Below are positions 25,439 through 31,993 of a stretch of 64,000 bases of DNA, piece after piece; positions within the stretch are counted from its first letter, which is position 1, and every line of letters begins with the position of its first letter. A model generated the notes under the pieces. The model made no database searches. It had not been told where the DNA came from and worked only from the letters and a program-made list of their open reading frames with translations. The translations under genes and the position numbers were made by a program. Where the stretch lies: assembly GCF_013410405.1 (NCBI RefSeq), contig NZ_JACCFK010000001.1, forward strand, positions 1,364,001 to 1,428,000, read 5' to 3'. The DNA comes from Amycolatopsis endophytica. Lineage in GTDB: Bacteria > Actinomycetota > Actinomycetes > Mycobacteriales > Pseudonocardiaceae.

Positions 25439-26160
25439 ACGCCATCGATCAGGCCCTCGACTGGCTGGCCCAGCCGGACCGCTGGAGCTGGACCGCCCCG
25501 GCCGGGATTCCCTACCGCACCCTGGAGCACCTGGGTTTCTCCGCGTTGTCCCTGCTCATCTCGGTCGTACTGGCGGTCCCGCCCGCGCTGGTCCTGGCGC
25601 ACTACCGCCGCGGCGCGTTCCTCGCGAGCAGCGCGGTGAACATCGGCCGGGCCATCCCGAGCTTCGGCCTGATCATCCTGTTCTGGTACCTGGCCAGCCG
25701 CTGGGAGGTGGACACGTCGTTCTGGCCGCTGATGCTCGCGCTGGTCGCGCTGGCGCTGCCGCCGTTGTTCACCAACACCTACGCCGGGGTGGTGTCGGTG
25801 GAGCCGGAGGCGGTGGACGCGGCCCGCGGCATCGGGCACACCGAGGGCCAGATCATGCTGCGGATCGAACTGCCGCTGGCGCTGCCGGTGATCCTCGCGG
25901 GCGCGCGGGTGTCGTTCCTGCAGCTGATCGCGACGGTGGCGATCGGCGCGATCGTCAACGACGGTGGCGGTCTCGGCCGGTTCATCGTGGACGGTTTCGC
26001 GCAGGGGGCCGGCGGCTACGGCGAGATCCTGGCAGGGGGTTTCGCGGTGATCGTGCTGGCGCTGGCCTGCGAGGGGGTGTTCGCGCTGCTGGAGCGTTTC
26101 GCCGTGCCGCGCGGCCTGACCTTGTCGCGACGGGCCGCGTTGTCTACGCGACCGGTTTAG
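25435..26160 (+). CDS. osmoprotectant ABC transporter permease, second subunit
   Basis: This 241-residue permease has N-terminal WSWTAPAGIPYRTLEHLGFS, about six membrane spans and the EAA loop VDAARGIGHTEGQIMLRIELPLALPV (key residues DAA...G). ATG 25435 overlaps the first permease stop by 4 nt (ATGA). Together they form the heterodimeric channel. No ATP-binding subunit gene follows; the next gene is convergent, and its end overlaps this one by 17 nt. The ATPase must come from elsewhere. Confidence 0.9.
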   Translation: MNAIDQALDWLAQPDRWSWTAPAGIPYRTLEHLGFSALSLLISVVLAVPPALVLAHYRRGAFLASSAVNIGRAIPSFGLIILFWYLASRWEVDTSFWPLMLALVALALPPLFTNTYAGVVSVEPEAVDAARGIGHTEGQIMLRIELPLALPVILAGARVSFLQLIATVAIGAIVNDGGGLGRFIVDGFAQGAGGYGEILAGGFAVIVLALACEGVFALLERFAVPRGLTLSRRAALSTRPV

Positions 26161-26698
26161 CGAGCCCGTCGATCACCTCGGCGCCGGGCAGGTCCGCCAG
26201 GAGCGCGCCGGTGACCAGGAGTTTCCCGCCGCGGATTCCGCTGCCGATGACGAGTTCGGGCGAGTCGGCGACGGCCTGGTCGATGAGGACGGGCCAGTCC
26301 GCGGGAAGCCCGACGGGGGTGATCCCGCCGTAGGCCATGCCGGTCAGCCGGACGGCCTCGTCCATCGGGGCGAAGGATGCTTTACGCACGTCGAGGCGCC
26401 GTTTGATGACGCCGTTGACGTCCGCCCTGGTGGTGGCGAGCACGAGCGCCGCGGCGAACCGCACCTCACCACCTCGCTTCCCGGCCACGACGACACAGTT
26501 GGCCGACGCGGTGAGTGGTGATCCGTATGCCTCGCAGAAGGCGGCGGTGTCGGCGAGTTCCGGGTCGATTTCGACGGCGGCGACGCTGTCGGGGTCGAGG
26601 TCGGCGAGCGCCTTCGCGACGGGCTCGGCGAGCAGGTCGGTGCGTTCCGTGGCCGGGTGCACGGTCAGGCTTCCGGCGATGGTCCAGGTTCTCACCAC
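26144..26698 (-). CDS. YbaK/EbsC (aminoacyl-tRNA deacylase-like) protein
   Basis: This 184-residue protein has the YbaK/ProX editing fold: TAAFCEAYGSPLTASANCVVVAGKRGGE, the KRRLDVRKASFAPMDEAVRLTGMAYGGITPVGLP core (conserved Lys and GGITPVG) and a C-terminal VIGSGIRGGKLLVT strand pair. Family members hydrolyse misacylated tRNA such as Ala- or Cys-tRNA(Pro). It starts at a GTG 26698; the next codon is also GTG. The gene converges on the permease with a 17-nt overlap. Confidence 0.88.
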   Translation of the reverse strand: MVRTWTIAGSLTVHPATERTDLLAEPVAKALADLDPDSVAAVEIDPELADTAAFCEAYGSPLTASANCVVVAGKRGGEVRFAAALVLATTRADVNGVIKRRLDVRKASFAPMDEAVRLTGMAYGGITPVGLPADWPVLIDQAVADSPELVIGSGIRGGKLLVTGALLADLPGAEVIDGLAKPVA

Positions 26699-26713
26699 CG
26701 CAAGAATAGGGAC

Positions 26714-27010
26714 CTACCAGTTCTTGCCACCGCGCTGCACCTCGATCAGCTTCGGGCGAACGTCGACGAGGTAGACGAGGACGGCGACCAGCCCGGCGAT
26801 CCAGAACAGGCTGCCGGCGCCGCCGAAGCCGAACAATCCCATGGCGACCGTGCCCGCCCCCGTGATGGCGAGCCAGATCGGTTTGGTCTTGCGGTCGGCG
26901 GCCTGGTAGGCGTCCGACCGCTGCAGCAGGGCGTGAACGAACGCGCCGAGACCCGCCAGGGTGCCGACCCAGCCAATGACCTGCATGATCCAGAACGCGA
27001 TGAACGGCAC
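26714..27010 (-). CDS. DUF2516 family membrane protein (Rv0476-like)
   Basis: This 98-residue protein has three hydrophobic segments (FIAFWIMQVIGWVGTLAGLGAFVHAL, IWLAITGAGTVAMGLFGFG, LFWIAGLVAVLVYLVDVRP) and ends in KLIEVQRGGKNW. The family occurs next to hbhA-like genes in actinobacteria, as here once the 1.1-kb repeat region is discounted. The function is unknown. It lies 15 nt upstream of the YbaK gene on the same strand. Confidence 0.85.
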   Translation of the reverse strand: MPFIAFWIMQVIGWVGTLAGLGAFVHALLQRSDAYQAADRKTKPIWLAITGAGTVAMGLFGFGGAGSLFWIAGLVAVLVYLVDVRPKLIEVQRGGKNW

Positions 27011-27157
27011 TTTCCCAGCCTACGTCCCTTCGCCCCCGCCGTCGGAATCCCCTGTGTCCAGAATGCCACGAAGACGCCACCCCGTCACCGGCGCCGGTCC
27101 CACGCCGACGACGACGAGCGGTTGCCCCCTGCCGGTGAATGACGGTCGCGCTGCGCG

Positions 27158-27326
27158 GCCTGGTCGGGCTGCCTGGTGGAGCTGCTTGGTCGAGCCGCCT
27201 GGTCGGGCTGCCTGACCGAGCCGCCTGACCGAGCCGCCTGACCGAGCCGCCTGACCGAGCCGCCTGGTCGGGCTGCCTGACCGAGCCGCCTGACCGAGCC
27301 GCCCGGTCGGGCTGCCTGGTCCGTGG
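27158..27326. repeat. 13 tandem copies of a 13-bp repeat
   Basis: Thirteen consecutive 13-bp units begin with GCCTGG, GCCTGA or close variants. The two main forms are GCCTGGTCGGGCT (27158, 27197, 27262) and GCCTGACCGAGCC (27210, 27223, 27236, 27249, 27275, 27288). The end units are degenerate. It lies 150 bp upstream of the DUF2516 start. It is a minisatellite, likely to vary in copy number. Confidence 0.85.
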
Positions 27327-28043
27327 CGGGGCCCGGAGTACCCGTACGACCTGGCCAGATCCTCAGTCAAGGCCGCCGGGTTGCGGACACGGCACGAACG
27401 GTCGAGTCGTGCCCGCACCATCGGCCCACTCACGCCACTGCCGCGGCACGAACGGTCCACCCGTTGCATCACCGCTGGCCCAGCCGCAGCCTCACCACCG
27501 GTTCCACTCACGCCCGCCCGCCGGGCCGCTCGCACCGGCATCGCGGTCCAGCCGTGCCCGCCTCAGTGGTCCACTCGCTCCCGCCTCAATGGTCCATCCA
27601 CACCGCACCCTCACCAACGGCCACCCGCAGCACCTCCACTGGCCCACCCGCACCGGCACGAACGGACCATCCGCGCACACACCTGCGGCCCATCCGCGCG
27701 ACCGCCGCGCCAACCGCCCTGCCTGCAACACCACCGCTGCCCCAGCCGCAGCCTCACCAACGGCTCCACTCGTGCCCGCACCACCGGACCCCTCGCGGCC
27801 GCATCAGTGGCCCGCCCATGCCCGCACCAGCGGCCCACCCGCGCCACCACCTCACCAACGGCCCACCCGCACCGCCACGAACGGCCCACTCCCGCGCACC
27901 AGCGGCCCACCCGCGCGACCGCCGCGCCAACCGCCCTGCCTGCAACACCACCGCTGCCCCAGCCGCAGCCTCACCAACGGCCCACCCGCATCGCCACGGA
28001 CGGCCCACTCGCGCCCGCTCCAACGGCCCACCCGCGCGAAAAA
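27327..28043. repeat. low-complexity intergenic region with dispersed CGGCCCAYYCGC motif
   Basis: This 0.7-kb stretch and the tandem repeat before it fill the gap between DUF2516 and hbhA. GCGGCCCAYCCGC-like boxes (ACGGCCCACCCGC, GCGGCCCATCCGC, ACGGCCCACTCGC and similar) recur about ten times between 27420 and 28035, at irregular spacing. ACGAACGG is also repeated. All six frames are open over long stretches, but the predicted proteins are Pro/His/Arg/Thr low-complexity, so I call no gene. Confidence 0.65.
27694..27981. repeat. pair of identical 71-bp direct repeats
   Basis: Bases 27694-27764 and 27911-27981 are identical over 71 bp (each starts CCGCGCGACCGCCGCGCC and ends CCTCACCAACGGC). 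They are 217 bp apart. An 18-bp part (CCAGCCGCAGCCTCACCA) occurs a third time near 27479-27496. Identity in non-coding DNA implies a recent duplication or ongoing gene conversion. Confidence 0.85.
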
Positions 28044-28072
28044 CGGCCCGGCCCCCAAGGGGAACCGGGCCG
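28044..28072 (-). terminator. Rho-independent terminator of the hbhA-like gene
   Basis: CGGCCCGG pairs with CCGGGCCG (8 bp) and CCCC with GGGG inside, with AA bulges. On the minus strand the stem is followed directly by a TTTTT tract (28043-28039). It lies 45 nt after the hbhA stop. Confidence 0.75.
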
Positions 28073-28116
28073 TACCGGGCCGTACGTGCCATACCGGACC
28101 GTCTGAAGACGTTCGC

Positions 28117-28749
28117 CTACTTGGTCGTCTTCGGCGTGGTCGCGTTTGCCGGGCGCTTCGCGGGCGTGGTGCTCCGGCGGGTGGCCGGGGTCTTCGTCGC
28201 GGTGGTCTTGGCGGCCGGCTTGGCCTGCTCGTCCTTCACCTCGGACTTGACCTCGTCCTCGATCCGGTCCGCGACCTCGTCCGCGGCCTCCGCGACCTTC
28301 TCGCCGCCGGTGCGGGTCCGCTTCGCGACCAGGCCGAGCACCTCCTCGACCCGCTCGCGGGCCTCGGTGCTCACCTCGCCGACCCGGCCCTGCGCGGACA
28401 CCAGCGCCTCTTCGACCTGCTCGACGACGCTCTTCACCCGCGGCTCGGCGAGGAACTTGTCCCACGCCTGCTCACCGGTCTCGGCCAGCTTGTTGTACAG
28501 CTTCAGCGCGGCCTCGGTGTAGTCGTCGATGGCCTTGCGCAGCTCGGCCGGGTCCAGCTTCTCGCGCAGCGTGGTCACCTCGGTCGGCAGCTCCTCGATG
28601 TTCTTCCGCGCGGCCTCGCTGCCTTCGACGACACGCTCGCGGGCCTTGCCCACGGCGTCGACGACGGCCTGGCCTGCCAGGTTGCCTGCGCCCAGCGCGG
28701 CAAGCAGCGGGGTGCGGAGCTGGTCGATGGCGGTCTTGGTGTTGGGCAT
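28117..28749 (-). CDS. hbhA: HbhA-like heparin-binding/surface-associated coiled-coil protein
   Basis: This 210-residue protein begins MPNTKTAIDQLRTPLLAALGAGNLAGQ. It has a long amphipathic helical region (VVDAVGKARERVVEGSEAARKNIEELP, KVAEAADEVADRIEDEV) predicted to form coiled coils, and a C-terminal Lys/Ala/Pro/Thr tail (AKPAAKTTATKTPATRR). This matches mycobacterial HbhA, which binds sulphated glycans through its Lys-rich tail and is also linked to intracellular lipid inclusions. Here the tail is rich in Thr/Arg as well as Lys. The neighbours (XRE regulator upstream, DUF2516 downstream) match Rv0474 and Rv0476. Adhesin function in a soil actinomycete is doubtful. Confidence 0.83.
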   Translation of the reverse strand: MPNTKTAIDQLRTPLLAALGAGNLAGQAVVDAVGKARERVVEGSEAARKNIEELPTEVTTLREKLDPAELRKAIDDYTEAALKLYNKLAETGEQAWDKFLAEPRVKSVVEQVEEALVSAQGRVGEVSTEARERVEEVLGLVAKRTRTGGEKVAEAADEVADRIEDEVKSEVKDEQAKPAAKTTATKTPATRRSTTPAKRPANATTPKTTK

Positions 28750-28754
28750 TGCGC

Positions 28755-29186
28755 TCACTCCTTGGCGATGACGGTGGTCTGTCCTCGATCGCCGTCCGCC
28801 GCCGCGTTCTCCCGGCGGAACGACTCGTACACGTCGAGCAGGACCTGCTTCTGCCGCTCGGTGAGCTCGGCGTCCGCGCGGATCGCGTCGGTCACCGGCC
28901 CACCGGTGGGCAGGTCGAGGATTCCGGCCTGCACGTAGAGCGCTTCCGCGGAGATCCGCAGCCCCTTCGCGATCTGCTGCAGGATCTCCGCGCTGGGTTT
29001 GCGCACCCCGCGCTCGATCTGGCTCAGGTACGGATTGGACACTCCCGCGAGCTTCGCCAGCTGCCGCAAGGAGATCTTCGCGTTGCTGCGCTGCTGGCGG
29101 ATGTACTCGCCGATCCCGGAGGCGAGGTCGGCGACCTTCTCCACCGGTCCGCCCGCCGGGCTTTCGTGGCCGTTGTCCTCCGGCAT
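28755..29186 (-). CDS. XRE family transcriptional regulator (Rv0474-like)
   Basis: This 143-residue regulator has a helix-turn-helix (about residues 24-79: YIRQQRSNAKISLRQLAKLAG, VSNPYLSQIERGVRKPSAEIL) and a C-terminal helical part (ELTERQKQVLLDVYESFRREN). I chose ATG 29186 with AGGAG 11 nt upstream; an in-frame start at 29216 is possible. It ends 5 nt before the hbhA start and is probably co-transcribed with it. An inverted repeat at 29239-29259 is the likely autoregulatory site. Confidence 0.88.
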   Translation of the reverse strand: MPEDNGHESPAGGPVEKVADLASGIGEYIRQQRSNAKISLRQLAKLAGVSNPYLSQIERGVRKPSAEILQQIAKGLRISAEALYVQAGILDLPTGGPVTDAIRADAELTERQKQVLLDVYESFRRENAAADGDRGQTTVIAKE

Positions 29187-29238
29187 GTTCGATCCATCTC
29201 CTCGCGACAAAACCAACGGTACGCCGTGGTGCTAGCTC

Positions 29239-29259
29239 TTGCAAGCACCCTGCTTGCAA
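29239..29259. promoter_or_regulatory. inverted repeat TTGCAAGC-N5-GCTTGCAA, candidate XRE operator
   Basis: Eight-bp perfect arms flank a 5-bp spacer. The site lies 52 bp upstream of the XRE start and 40 bp upstream of the divergent methyltransferase start, so one bound dimer could affect both. Binding by the XRE protein is inferred. Confidence 0.6.
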
Positions 29260-29299
29260 CCTTCGGGTGTTACTCGGGCCACCCGTTACGGTTACAGGT

Positions 29300-30433
29300 G
29301 TGCACAGCACCGCACGCCTGCGGCACCGGCTGGCCGAATCACTGCGCCGCGACGGCGTGCTCACCGATCCGGCCTGGCTCGACGCGTTCCGGCGCGTGCC
29401 GCGGCATGTGTTCGTGCCCCGCTACTTCCTATCCCAGCCGGGCGGCTGGACCGCGGTCGACCGCACGGATCCGGTCCGGCTCGACCACGTCTACGCCGAC
29501 CGGGTGCTGGTCACCCAGCTCGACGGCGATCCCGACGCGTGGCACCGGGCCCGCCGGGGCGGCCGGGCGCACGGCAATCCCACCTGCTCGTCGAGCATGC
29601 CGGGGATCATGGCGGTGATGCTGGACGAGCTGTCCGTGCAGGACGGGCACAACGTGCTCGAAATCGGCACCGGCACCGGCTACAACGCGGCCCTGCTGTG
29701 CGAACGACTCGGCTCGTCACGAATGTCCACAGTGGATGTCGACGCGAGCCTGGTACGCCAGGCAGCGGAGCGGTTGTCGCTCTGCGGCTACCACCCGTCG
29801 ATCCTCGTGGGCGACGGTGCGGACGGGTTTCCGGCGAAGGCGCCCTACGACCGCATCCTCTGCACGTGCTCGGTTGCCGAGGTGCCGATCGCATGGCTGG
29901 AACAGACCGCGCCCGGCGGGATCGTGGTGACGACCCTGAACCGCCCGATCGGCGCCGGCCTGGTGCGGCTGAACGTCCTGCCGGGGGCGGTCGCCCGTGG
30001 CCGGGTGCTGGCCCGTGACGGCCGGTTCATGCCCCTGCGCGCGCACCGCCTGCCCGGCCTGCCGCCACTGCCCGGCGTTTCCGGACTCGCACGGCGGACC
30101 AGCCTGTCACCGGAGGCAGTTCTGCGCGCGTCGAGCCGGTTCGAGTTCTTCGCGGGACTCGCACTGCCACGTGTCATGCCCGTGTCCCGCGGGGCGGACA
30201 CGTTCGTCCTGCACGAGGACGGTTCGTGGGCGATGGTGACCACTCACGGCGGCCGGACGATGGTGACCGAGGGCGGCCCGCGGCGGTTGCGGGACGTCGC
30301 CGAAGCGGCTCACCAGCAGTGGATCGGACTGGGCAGACCCGGCCGCGAGCGGTTCGGGGTGACGGTGACACCGCAGCGGCAGGAGATCCGGCTCGACGAT
30401 CCGGACGGGGATCACCGCTGGACGTTGGCCTGA
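29300..30433 (+). CDS. protein-L-isoaspartate methyltransferase-like protein
   Basis: This 377-residue protein has a PCMT-type SAM domain: an N-terminal helical region with FRRVPRHVFVPRYFL, the motif STCSS-like NPTCSSSMPGIMAVML, motif I VLEIGTGTGYNAALL, TVDVDASLVRQA and PYDRILCTCSVAEVP. About 170 C-terminal residues form an extra domain. It resembles methyltransferases associated with ATP-grasp peptide maturation systems, but no ATP-grasp or precursor peptide gene is next to it. GTG 29300 is preceded by TACGGT seven nt upstream without a Shine-Dalgarno, so it may be leaderless. It overlaps the convergent kinase-like gene by 22 nt. Confidence 0.78.
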   Translation: MHSTARLRHRLAESLRRDGVLTDPAWLDAFRRVPRHVFVPRYFLSQPGGWTAVDRTDPVRLDHVYADRVLVTQLDGDPDAWHRARRGGRAHGNPTCSSSMPGIMAVMLDELSVQDGHNVLEIGTGTGYNAALLCERLGSSRMSTVDVDASLVRQAAERLSLCGYHPSILVGDGADGFPAKAPYDRILCTCSVAEVPIAWLEQTAPGGIVVTTLNRPIGAGLVRLNVLPGAVARGRVLARDGRFMPLRAHRLPGLPPLPGVSGLARRTSLSPEAVLRASSRFEFFAGLALPRVMPVSRGADTFVLHEDGSWAMVTTHGGRTMVTEGGPRRLRDVAEAAHQQWIGLGRPGRERFGVTVTPQRQEIRLDDPDGDHRWTLA

Positions 30434-31065
30434 GGCAGCCGGTCTTCGATCCACTCGACGACGCGGTCGACCGTGGCCGCGAGCGGGGCGCTCGTCGTGT
30501 CGAAGAGCGCGACCGGCGGATCGAGGTTGTCCGCGTTCTTGTGCAGCCAGGCGTTGAATTCGAGCATCTCGGCGATGCGGGGTTCGTCCCAGCCGCGCCA
30601 CGCGGGGCGGGCACGCAGGCGCTCGGCGAGCACGCCGGGATCGGCGACCAGCGCGAGGTAGTGGATCTCGCTGAACAGGGCACGCTCGGGAAGGCGCTCG
30701 AACTCCGGTGGCACGACGGTCCCGCACAGCACGACCGGGCGGCCGTTCTGGTGGATCATCGCCACCATCCGCAGCCACGTTCCGCGGAAGGTGGGATGCC
30801 CGTCGACGTCGTCCCGTAGCCCGGCGACCCACAGGACGTCCTGCTCCAGCACGGTGACGCGCCAGCCGAGCCGTCCGATGAGCGCGGGCCCCGCGGTCGA
30901 CTTCCCGGCCCCGCTCGGCCCGGTCAGCGCGAACAGCGGCAGGCGCCGGAAGGGCCAGCGGTGACCGCACCGGTGGCACAACCGTTCGTCGCCCGCCACG
31001 ACCGGGACCTCGGCCAGGTCCCCGCATCGGGGGCAGATGCGGGGATCCAGCATCGCTTCCGGCAT
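30412..31065 (-). CDS. zinc-ribbon P-loop kinase-like ATPase
   Basis: This 217-residue protein has two parts. Residues 11-33 carry CPRC and CHRC, a zinc ribbon. Then comes a P-loop GPSGAGKS (49-56) followed by an AAA/adenylate-kinase-like core with WVAGLRDDVDG, VVLCGTVVPPEFE and a lid-like RLRARPAWRGWDEPRIAEML. This looks like a small-molecule or nucleoside kinase of unknown substrate with a fused zinc finger. ATG 31065 is chosen; ATG 31053 is also possible. The upstream zinc-ribbon gene ends 5 nt before it, so they form an operon. Confidence 0.7.
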   Translation of the reverse strand: MPEAMLDPRICPRCGDLAEVPVVAGDERLCHRCGHRWPFRRLPLFALTGPSGAGKSTAGPALIGRLGWRVTVLEQDVLWVAGLRDDVDGHPTFRGTWLRMVAMIHQNGRPVVLCGTVVPPEFERLPERALFSEIHYLALVADPGVLAERLRARPAWRGWDEPRIAEMLEFNAWLHKNADNLDPPVALFDTTSAPLAATVDRVVEWIEDRLPQANVQR

Positions 31066-31069
31066 CGCG

Positions 31070-31468
31070 TCAGTCGAAGAGCCCTTCGAGGAAACTCCGC
31101 TTGCGATGACCCCGGTGGCCGTACGGCCGCGGTGAGTCGGAGTAGTAGCCACCGCCGCCCTGGTACGGCCGAGGGGAATCACCGTAGCCGCGTCCACCTC
31201 GGTACGGGCGCGGCGAGTCGCCATGACCGCCGTACGGCCGCGGCGAGTCCCGGTACGGCGCGGCGTGCCCGGCCCCCTGGTACGGCGGAGGAGCAGCGGC
31301 GGGGCCGCCGTAGTAGGCGCTTTCCGCACCCACGATCTGCTCCAGCTCGCCTCGGTCCAGGAAGATGCCGCGGCAGCCCTCGCACTGCTCGATGTGGATG
31401 CCGTTCTTGTTGACGGTCCGCATCACGTTCTGACACTTCGGACAAATCACATATGCCACCCTACGCAT
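31070..31468 (-). CDS. TFIIB-type zinc ribbon protein with DSPRPY repeats
   Basis: This 132-residue protein has an N-terminal zf-TFIIB ribbon with CPKC (C9, C12) and CEGC (C29, C32) and the family hallmark GIFLDRGELEQI. The rest is disordered: Gly/Tyr/Arg-rich sequence with the motif (D/Y)SPRPY repeated about five times between residues 75 and 120, ending in a basic HRGHRKRSFLEGLFD tail. Zinc-ribbon proteins of this family are conserved but uncharacterised. The aromatic-arginine repeats resemble condensate-forming segments, which is inference. Confidence 0.75.
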   Translation of the reverse strand: MRRVAYVICPKCQNVMRTVNKNGIHIEQCEGCRGIFLDRGELEQIVGAESAYYGGPAAAPPPYQGAGHAAPYRDSPRPYGGHGDSPRPYRGGRGYGDSPRPYQGGGGYYSDSPRPYGHRGHRKRSFLEGLFD

Positions 31469-31527
31469 GATCGGGGTGCCGGGAGCGGAGCGCCGCCAGT
31501 TTTCCGCACTCGGCTTCGCACCAGAGG

Positions 31528-31890
31528 TCAGCAGGCGCAGAGGCAGAACGGATGACCGGCAGGGTCGGCGTAGACGCGGAAATGCTCGGGGGCGTCGTCG
31601 AGCAGTTTCGCGCCCAGCGAGAGCGCGCGCCGGTGCGCCGCGTCGAGATCGGTGACGTCGAGATCGAGGTGCAGCTGCTGCGGCGCGTCCTGTCCCGGCC
31701 ATTCCGGGGGCCGGTAGGACTCCACTCGCTGGAACGAGACCCGGACACCGCCCGGATCGCTCAGGTCCACCCAGTCGTCGTCGTTCACCTCGGGTTCGGG
31801 CAGATCCAGCAGGCGCGCGTAGAACCTCGCCAGCCCGGCGGGGTCCGGGCAGTCGAGGACGATGGCGCCCAGCTTCGGTACTGCACTCAT
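31528..31890 (-). CDS. VOC/glyoxalase superfamily protein
   Basis: This 120-residue single-domain vicinal oxygen chelate protein begins MSAVPKLGAIVLDCPDPAGLARFYARLLDLP. It has a QLHLDLDVTDLDAA central strand, ends in FRVYADPAGHPFCLC, and carries His/Glu/Asp positions typical of the fold. Members include glyoxalases, dioxygenases and antibiotic-binding proteins. ATG 31890 has GGAGAGGA upstream. Function is not assigned. Confidence 0.85.
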   Translation of the reverse strand: MSAVPKLGAIVLDCPDPAGLARFYARLLDLPEPEVNDDDWVDLSDPGGVRVSFQRVESYRPPEWPGQDAPQQLHLDLDVTDLDAAHRRALSLGAKLLDDAPEHFRVYADPAGHPFCLCAC

Positions 31891-31993
31891 GGACGGTCCT
31901 CTCCGTTCGGGTCGGCCTGAACGCCCGGTCGAGTTACCCACAACACGCCTGTGGACAACTCATCCACCTGTGGACAACCAACGAAAGGGCAGG

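Noticed and set aside
27158..27326. CRISPR array
   Set aside because: Units are 13 bp and contiguous with no spacers. No cas genes are present.
27381..28938. Several long overlapping plus-strand frames with Pro/His/Arg/Thr-rich translations
   Set aside because: They cross repeats and the antisense of the hbhA-like gene, have low-complexity content, and compete in all frames.
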